The notes under the pieces are model-generated. The model had not been told where the DNA came from. It saw only the letters and a program-made list of their open reading frames with translations, and ran no database searches. 64,000 bases of DNA from Poecilobothrus nobilitatus (Eukaryota; Arthropoda; Insecta; Diptera; Dolichopodidae), in assembly GCA_947095535.1 (NCBI GenBank), contig OX352774.1, positions 29,652,496 through 29,716,495 of the forward strand, read 5' to 3'. A program made the position numbers and the translations under genes. Numbering within the stretch: the first letter of the stretch is position 1; every line of letters begins with the position of its first letter. Shown in pieces: positions 56,232 through 64,000 of the stretch.

Positions 56232-58262
56232 AACAATACCAAACCATTAATTTGTATGCTTATATAATAATTTTATTGAAATATCAAAATATTAATTAAA
56301 ATTTTATTGTGTATGCAGAAATGCTGGTACCCGATTTTCTTTTTTTAAGTAAGTCAAAATTAATTAAATTATTAATTAAAACCTTCTAATTTTAATATAA
56401 AATTTAAAATTTCATTTAATGGTACTATATACTTATAATAAAAAAAAATAATTTTAGTACTGTAATAAAAGATTTTTAGTACTGAAATAGAAGTCTTAAT
56501 TTACGCTTAAAAACCGCAAATTTTTTAAAAATTTTGTTTTGTATTTAAATTTTTTTTAAATTTTTATATCGTTAATTTTTAATTATTGATTATTTTTAGA
56601 ATTTATCCGTCTATTTAATTCTAATCTATACTGTATCGCCATATACTTAATCTATAACTTATATGTATATGTAAAAATGATAATTAAATATTATCTATAC
56701 TTTTTTGCTAAGAAAATATCAATTTTTTTTTTTTTTTTAAATTTTAATTACAAAAACAAAATTAACAAAAAATGAGTTACATATTTTGATTTGTTATTCT
56801 TAGGTAATATACATATGTATGTATGTATGAAGCCACTTAAAAAAAAAAAAAATCTATAACAAATAATAAAGTATTGAATGAAGTTCATATTATATTCTTT
56901 AATTGTTTAAAATTTTCTATGACGTTTTAGTTTTCGAAACGGCCTCCAGGTTATCGGTTTGTTTTTCTTTTTTTTTTTTTTTTTAAAGATTAACGTTTTA
57001 AAGTTTTTAAAAATATCTTCGTAAATATAACGTTTTTCGTTTTATTTATTTGAAGGTGTTATCACAAATACTTATCATAATCATCAAAAGCTAATTATTA
57101 GAAGAATCCTAAAAAGGTGCCGACAAATTAAATAATTAAAAACAAAACAAAAAAAAGCATAAAGACAAAAAAATAATTTTAATAGTTTTAATTTTCTTTT
57201 ATGGGATATACTTTGGCATATACATACATACATATAGGTATACTGATACATGCTAATTTTTGGGTAACAATTAACAGAAACTGACTGTTTCTGAGACACT
57301 TCATTAATCAAATTTAAAAATAATCACTAACTATAAATTGTTATAATAGAATTTGGAAATTTTATTTTGAAAATGACAAAAATATATCAGGGAATTTTAT
57401 TTATTCTGTAACTAACAATTATTTTTTAATCTTATATGTAAAATTTATCTATGAGAAAAATATTGAAATTTATTTGATATTAAAAAAAATTTAAACATTT
57501 TTAAGACAAAAAAAAAAAATAAAAGAATTAAGTATTTACTCTATGTCAATTTTTTAGATATAACTTATAAAAAGATTTAAGTATGTACAATAGGTTTGTA
57601 ATAATGTTTGTTAGTCGGCAAATTTAATCTTCAATCAAGGAATTAAAGAGTATAACTAAATAAAAAATATATAAGTGTCTAATATTAATTATAAAAATGT
57701 CTGATAATTGGTCAACTTGAAAAATCAAATTAAATTATTTCTTTTTCCATTTTTAATTGGTTTTTCTCCAAAAATGATTATAATGTATATAGTACATATT
57801 TATTTAATTTCAAGTATGCCCTTCCAAAAATAAGCAAAAACAAATTTATTAATTAAATTTACGTTTTATAAGTTTTATATTATGATCCTTGAAAAACGAT
57901 ATCGTAACTCTATAACAAATTAATTATTTTTTGTAAATTTGTATTTAATTAAGTTTTGTAATGATTTTAAATTATAAAATTTGCAAAATTTGTAAGATTT
58001 ATATAAGATTTTATATATAAATATGTATGTAACAATATAATAATGTTTTGTCTGTTTTTTCTCATCAGATATTTTTTAATTATGCAAAAAGTTTTTATAT
58101 AATATACGATGGGCATGGAAATAACAATGCTTAAATTTTTTTTTTTTGCATTTTCAAAATGTTTTTGATCTTACGAATTTAAATAAAAATATACGTATAT
58201 AATATAAAACCAATAAGAATTTTTCATTTGAAGAAAAGTATAGATTAGTGATGAGCGACAGC
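56232..58262. other. Non-coding A/T-rich stretch
   Basis: No gene, RNA gene or clear repeat recognised. Homopolymers and A/T microsatellites only. Confidence 0.55.
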
Positions 58263-58460
58263 ATGAAATAACTCTGCAACCCAAAAATTAAATAATATAC
58301 CTCAAAAATGTTTACTGTTTTGTTGATACAGAGTTATTTCATTTGGTGCGAATTTATTTCATTTCTATTTTGCGGATTTATTTAATTTTTTAATTATGAA
58401 ATAACTCCGAAAATCAAGAAATGAAATAAATCCTGAAAATGATTTTTTTCAGGATTTTTT
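58263..58460. repeat. Inverted repeats of ATGAAATAACTC type
   Basis: ATGAAATAACTCTG (58263-58276) has an exact inverted match at 58329-58342 across a 52-nt spacer. A third, near-identical direct copy (ATGAAATAACTCCG) lies at 58396-58409, with related fragments (GATTTATTTCATTTC-like) between. This is probably a fold-back element or a decayed cluster. Confidence 0.55.
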
Positions 58461-58481
58461 CAGGAATGATTTTTCGTGTAT

Positions 58482-58870
58482 TTGATACGAGTTTAGCATG
58501 ATTTATGATTTTGTAGCCAACTCTTCCCAACATATCTCTTCTCAACATAAAAGCTCTTAAAATAGTGGGAGCTGCCATTCCCTACTAAATCAGGGACTCC
58601 TTTCTTGATCCGAGTTTCGTATAATCTTGATTTTGTAACCAACTCTAAAATTCCTAATTATTTTTTTCATACATAATTCAACATGAAGGTCTTTAAAGTG
58701 GGGTGGCGAAAGTGAGGACTGCCGCTCCAAATTCCTGCTAAACAAATTATTGAAACCCTGTTTTTGTAACCAATTCTAAAATCCCTTCTAATTATCTTTT
58801 TTTCATACATATTCCAACATCAAAATCTTTTAAATATTTGAGGCAGCACGCCGCAATTTTATAATTGAGA
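58482..58870. repeat. Diverged tandem repeat, three units of about 125 bp
   Basis: Units start TTGATACGAGTTT (58482) and TTGATCCGAGTTT (58605). They contain TTTTGTAGCCAACTCT, TTTTGTAACCAACTCT and TTTTGTAACCAATTCT at 58509, 58631 and 58762, so spacing is 122 and 131 bp. Later parts share CAACAT plus a CTTTAAA-like segment and a GCTGCC or CTGCCGC motif. The units are well diverged and have no coding frame. Confidence 0.65.
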
Positions 58871-59889
58871 GGAAAATTAGATTTTACCCTTCATACAAAA
58901 TATTTATAATGTATATATGCGAGATTCTGAATTAGAAGGGATATATTTATATCTATAAATCTAATTTCGGACTTATTTCCTTCTAGACATTGTGGACATA
59001 TTTAATTTTTGATAACTCCTAATATAAATCAAAAAAATAATGATGATTTATTTCTTGATAAATTATTTAATTATTGCTTCAGTGTGATAAGCAAAATCTT
59101 AATAAACGTATTGCGCCTAGTGCTAATAAAACTGAAATAAAAAAACTGATCTTTTTTTTTTTATTATGAAATAATAATTATATTTCCTATTAAAAATATT
59201 TTAATCTTTATTATGATTTAATAGATTTAAATATTAAAATCCTGTTTCTATAAGTTGTAGGTATACACACTAAATGTTTTATATGTATTAATTAATTAAT
59301 GACTTTTTATTAACATTAATTGTATTGAAATTTGTTACATGGAGCAATGAAATGCTATAATATAAAATAAATATAGTTTATTTAAATTAATAATAACTTA
59401 TATTCAATTTAAAAATCTGATATGATAAATTTAAATACACAATTTATTATTAAAATAAACGAAACATTAAATTAATTATAAGTTTTGTTACATATACATA
59501 CATATATTTTTTTTTTCTATCAATTAAATGGGAAATTTAATTTTGTATATTGTAATATAATATTATTAATGCAAATGAATGATTATAAAACATAAATCGT
59601 TTAATTTTAATTAAAACTTATCAAAAAAAAAAAATGAAAAATCAAAACATTGCGGTTATTAATATTAACTTAATTACATATAAATTCAATTTAATATTTT
59701 TCAAAATAAAAAAAAAAAAACAATATGAAAAATTCTCCAATTTCACTTTAGAATTAAAAATAAAGAAAACCGCATAATAATAATGTACCATATAACATTT
59801 AAATATACATAGTATATAATTTAATTGTATAATTGATTAAAACGTTTTGTGGCTTCATATTTTAATCGTTTTTTTTTATTTCCTATTTA

Positions 59890-60920
59890 GCTCATTATTC
59901 AAAAATAAATTTGAAAAATTCATGTCCATCCGTTCGTTTGTTAAAAAAACTTTTAGACCCATTAAGATAAGTCTTAAGATAAGTCTAAGATTAAGTCTTA
60001 GAGCAAGTTTTTTATGTAGTCTCATCGATTACGAAAGCACAAATTTTGAAAAAGTTCTATTTTTAAATTTGTATGTATATCTCAGTTATTACTTAACGTT
60101 CTTTAATTCTAAAAAACACCAAAGGACAGAATTTGTTTTTATCTTTATCAATATCCTGATAGGATTTTTTTTAAATCTTTTTATCTCTCTCAATATCAAA
60201 ATTATACAATTTTTTAAAATTTAGTTTTTTAAATTGACCGTTATGTTTAAAAACAAAAGTTTACAACATTTTCCTTCCTTCATATTTCCACAACGCGAAC
60301 TCAGAACATTTTTTTGTACTATCCCTGTTTAAAGGCTATTTTGGCTCAAAAATGAAAAATTGTTTTTATATTTTTAGAAACTACACAAATTTTGACAAAG
60401 GCTATGGCAAACGATAATTTTTTACTTGTGGTGCAGTAAAAAAAAAAAAATTTACTGTGCCAAATGAAAACAAAATTTTGACATTTAAAATTTTAACAGC
60501 ATTGTTGAAGCAATAGTAAAATAAGTAATGTCATTATTTTACCTATGGCTAGATAAACTTTGACATAACTATTCACCACACTTACACATGTTAAAATTTG
60601 TATTCGGTAAATCCAAATTTTACACAATGGGTAAAAAGTTATCAATTGGCTTGGCACACAATCAAAGTCGAAAAATAAAGTTTCAACATTATAATTTTCC
60701 ATGTGTTAGTGGTTTTTCTTAATTATATGTGGGTTTCATTAAAATAGAAGAAAGTGCGCGCCTCTTTATTTTTCACATTTTTCTTTTATATTTTAATGAA
60801 ATTCTAAGAAAATTTACAAATTTTGGTATAAGTCACAATTATTCTAAACTGTTTCTACTGTCTTTTGAAAAATGTGTGACTTTAAAAACTGTTAATTTTC
60901 ATTCTGCCTTGTTTTTATTT
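59890..60920 (+). repeat. Dispersed repeat, copy 2
   Basis: This is the counterpart of 52080-52950, in the same orientation: GTCCATCCGTTCGTTTGTT near the start, TTTTGAAAAAGTTC, TATATCTCAG, and GTCACAATTATTCTAAACTG near the end. An internal short tandem AAGATAAGTCTTAAGATAAG occurs near 59965-60000. Reading frames through it are low-complexity and not conserved between the copies. Confidence 0.55.
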
Positions 60921-61559
60921 TTATTTGCTTCATTAAATTTAAAACTATTAAAATATTATTTATTCTCTCTTACATATTATTTAAATTGTTTAAGTTGTGA
61001 ATAAATATAATATAATATAGCGTAACAAATTTTATATCAAATAAATTGACATTAGGTGAGAAATAATTAAAACCACTTTAAAATAAAAAAAAAATCACAA
61101 AAAACGTTTAAAATTTTGTGGTGTGAATAAATTTTCACGTAATTATTATTTACTTTTACTAATCTTAATTAATTGTAAAACTATTGTGGTACTTAAATAT
61201 CAGCGGTTGTAACATGAATACTTACTATATACGTACATCAGTAAAAAAATAAATTACCTTCTAACATAAAACTGGCTGATGTTTTAATTGAATTGTAGAG
61301 ATGTAATTAGAAGCGTGACTTTAATGATCAATTGTATTAATTTATTTGAAAATATATATAAGAAATGTTTAATGATTTTATATATTTTATTATTACTAGA
61401 AAAAGAATATTAATGCAAGTGTAAAAACACAATTAAAAAAATGAAACATTAACTACTCGTATATATCAATGGAGACAGGGAAAATATTGAAGAAAAGTGC
61501 TTTATATTTTTAAAAACATACTTAATGTTAGATTGTTGTAAAAATTGTAAAAAGTAAAA

Positions 61560-62085
61560 TAAGTAACACTTTGACCTTTTAATGTAGATCTATTGTATTC
61601 TCCGTGTTACTATGTGTTGTGGATTCGTCTTCCCTTATAATAACTGTAGTATCTGTAAGAAAGTAAAAATCTTTATAGAGAGTTTATTGCTGACAGTTTA
61701 TCTTCGGCAAAGCAAAATGCTCCTATGTGCACATATCTGACTAAGAATAAAGTTCTGCAGTTTTTGAGTATGTGTTCTGGAGTTTTTTTTGTTCTTCTTA
61801 ACTGAATCTACATGTACCATTATTATCTATTGCAATTTTCTTTAAGTGCCCCTTTAGTCAGCAGTGTCCCGTCCCAACAAAAATCCTGTTAGAATTCTCA
61901 GTTTATATTTACTGGATTTTATGATTTTTTTCATATCATTTCTGGTTATCGTTTCCCAGTATAGCTACTTGGATTGTCTGAACCACGATTTTTCACTCCA
62001 TAGTTTAATCCAACAGTTTTCTTCTTTGATTTTTAGTGCTTCGTGCTTTAGTGCTTTGTTTTGTGTTTTTCTATGCCACAAGTTT
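61560..62085 (-). pseudogene. Decayed non-LTR retrotransposon, 3' end of the pol ORF
   Basis: Minus-strand frames give pieces typical of the C-terminus of Jockey/I/R1-type pol proteins. The order is NCWIKLWSEKSWF, KYKLRILTGFLLGRD, LKGHLKKIAIDNNGTCRF, then KTPEHILKNCRTLF. LTGF..G, CRFxxEE and TPEHIL..C match the usual (I/V)LTGH.. and C..C..EE(T)PEHIL..C order after the RNase H domain. At least one stop and two frameshifts separate the pieces, so it is inactive. The 3' tail runs to about 61560. The clade cannot be named with certainty; no target-site duplication was found. Confidence 0.7.
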
Positions 62086-63124
62086 TATTTTTATTTTAAA
62101 ATATATATTTAATGGTTATATTTTGAAAATTTTAAACAGTAATAAATGAAATTTTTTTTTTGTTTTTGATTGGATTAATCAAATTTTTAAATTCTATAAA
62201 AGTATAATTTTAAAGTTTTATTACCTTTAACCCAAAATTTTATTTTAAATAAGAACAAAATATTTATATAAATTACAAATATTTAAATAAATTCTTATTG
62301 GGTTTAACAAACTGAATATATAAATCTCTAATTTAGGAATATTAAACAATACCAAATTTGTCTTTTTAAAATGCTGTGAGTTAAAGATTTCTTTTTTATT
62401 TTTTTTTTATTAATTTAATTAATTATTAATTTCCTTTTAGGATTCTATCTGTTTACGTAAATTATTCGTACTGATTCAGTTTTGTTTTTATTGAGTCCAA
62501 ATTTGTTAAATTATCGTTAAAAAATATCATAATAAATAAAATATATACATAATATGATTTCAATCTACAGATATTATTTTAATTACTGATTTTAAAATAA
62601 AATGATATTATTTGTTTTTTTTTTGTATTAATATAATTAATTTTCAAGTTTCAAATATTTTATTGATATCCTGTACTGCTATAATAAAAAAAAAAAAAAA
62701 TAAAAATTCAAAATTATTGAATAAGGTAAAAAAAATTAATAAATTTAATTTGTCAAAATAAAATTATTTTATATAGGTTAGATTCGAAGAAGTTTTATTT
62801 TTTAATAGAAAAATTGTATTTGTAGATACTTTATTCTCGCAGTTTTTATATTTACGATTTACTTTAATTCAGATATTAAGAATTTTTTTAATTGAAATTA
62901 TAAAAGAAAAATGAATAATAGATGTCACTGTCAATGTTTTTTTTTAATTTTGTATAAAATATTTTATACCTATTAGATTCCTATTATTATATAATTTCTT
63001 ACTTTTTTTTTTGTAATTTTACGTAATTATATTTTTTTCTGAGCGTCATATATATATAGGTAAAATATTCTCTTTATTCATTTTTATATGAATTGAGAAA
63101 ATTGAAGAATAATAGATGAATATT
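62086..63124. other. Non-coding A/T-rich stretch
   Basis: No gene or clear repeat seen; homopolymer-rich A/T DNA up to the first copy of the SINE target duplication at 63111-63124. Confidence 0.55.
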
Positions 63125-63319
63125 GAATATTGGTATCAGGTTCGATTCCCGGCTGGGTACAATAATATAAAAATATAAAAAAAAAATATTCATATATCGC
63201 AATATATAAATACTTAATATATCACATTATATCTCGTATACCCCTCATTCCTATCAGGAAACAGGGGTTATAGCTACCTGGATCATTTATGTACCACGGT
63301 ACCTGTATATAAATAAATA
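63125..63319 (+). mobile_element. 5'-truncated tRNA-derived SINE with 14-bp TSD
   Basis: Only the T-arm end of the tRNA head remains, with a perfect B box (GGTTCGATTCC) and CCGGCTGGGT, the same acceptor end as in the SINE at 23288. The A/T-rich body is different and ends in a GC hairpin (ACCCCTCATTCC..CAGGGGT, about 63240-63268), followed by GTACCACGGTAC and an AAAT-repeat tail. Direct repeats AATAGATGAATATT flank it at 63111-63124 and 63320-63333. Confidence 0.8.
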
Positions 63320-63333
63320 AATAGATGAATATT

Positions 63334-64000
63334 AAATTCAAATCTAATTTTATTTATGGGGATATCTTCAATTTTCTTCATTATTACTGCCTTTCCTTAA
63401 TTTTTTTTAAATATGTACTTATATTTGGCTTCATTTTATTTAAATATATACTTTATTTATATAAAGAATTAATTAAAAAAAAAAAAAATTGTAAACGTCC
63501 TAATTGTTCATCCAATATCAGATCACTTTGTCTGAGAGATGATTCGGCTTGAAAGTTCTGTTTTCCTCAAAGATTACTTTGCCGTAGTGGTATGTTAGTA
63601 AAAGTATGGTTGATTTGGCACGTAATTATTTATTAAATCAAATATAATTCATGTTAGCATACATTTAACATTAGATGAAATTAACACATGTTAGCATATA
63701 CTTATAGTTCAGCTTAAACTACGGGAAACTCGTAGACCAGACACGCAGTCTTAAATTCCGCTTAAGGTATAGGATATCTCCATTTTAAATTATAATTAAT
63801 TATGTATATACTAACAGTATAAAATACATAAGCATAAAAAAAAATTAAACATATTATGTTTATATACTAAATTGTTACAATATCTATAATGTACTTTACA
63901 CTATATATATTTATGTAATTTTTTTCTGATTCTTTGAATACAACCAATATTAATGTAATGATATTATAATATATGTAGAAAAAAAAAAAATAATTAAAAA
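63334..64000. other. Non-coding stretch to window end
   Basis: There is a mixed-composition patch at about 63495-63780 without a usable reading frame. ATGTTAGCATA occurs twice (near 63652 and 63688). It may be repeat-derived; nothing recognised. Confidence 0.5.

Noticed and set aside
58482..58870. CRISPR-like array
   Set aside because: The units are long, diverged and contiguous, and the window is eukaryotic; this is an ordinary tandem repeat.
59847..60224. 125-residue plus-strand ORF
   Set aside because: It lies within a dispersed repeat whose other copy does not keep the frame, and it is rich in F, L, I, S and K.
61864..62112. 82-residue plus-strand ORF
   Set aside because: It is antisense to the retrotransposon remnant, whose minus-strand motifs explain the sequence.

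Overview
The window reads as nuclear DNA of an insect, most likely a fly (Diptera). The only protein-coding gene is a 15-exon gene with short GT-AG introns, and its predicted protein is close to Drosophila Dhc64C, as far as can be judged by eye. Flanking DNA is extremely A+T-rich, with many A/T homopolymers, TA microsatellites and tRNA-derived SINEs.

Positions 1-14896 (+ strand) hold the 3' part of the cytoplasmic dynein 1 heavy chain gene. The 5' end lies outside the window. The spliced model gives 3825 residues plus stop in one continuous frame, about four fifths of a normal heavy chain: distal tail and linker, AAA1-AAA4, stalk with microtubule-binding domain (MTBD), AAA5, AAA6 and the C-terminal domain. 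The stalk head has two homologous exons (8251-8446 and 9573-9771) that the reading frame forces to be mutually exclusive: using both or neither gives an early stop. They encode alternative first halves of the MTBD, so one gene could make motors with two track-binding surfaces. A 27-nt exon-like segment (4349-4375) with good splice signals would add nine residues between AAA1 and AAA2. This splicing system is the main find.

Positions 14897-15678 hold the dynein 3' UTR signals and two identical tRNA-Gln(CUG) genes in convergent orientation.

Positions 15.7-64 kb hold no credible protein gene. Readable structure there is mobile or fold-back DNA. There is a full-length tRNA-headed SINE (23288-23706) with exact 14-bp target-site duplications. 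A 5'-truncated relative lies at 63125-63319, also with a 14-bp duplication. A second tRNA-derived SINE family has three copies, all on the minus strand (about 27.5, 33.9 and 42.5 kb). Other elements are a TA-flanked fold-back MITE (41061-41244), several hairpins (17.5, 24, 43.1, 44.6, 55.9 and 58.3 kb), a tandem repeat of about 125 bp (58.5-58.9 kb), a dispersed repeat pair (52.1 and 59.9 kb) and a decayed non-LTR retrotransposon 3' end on the minus strand (about 61.6-62.1 kb). A CpG-containing patch with an initiator-like motif at 28.6 kb is the best candidate for an unseen promoter. The rest is low-complexity A/T sequence, either intergenic or a giant intron of a gene whose exons are not visible here.
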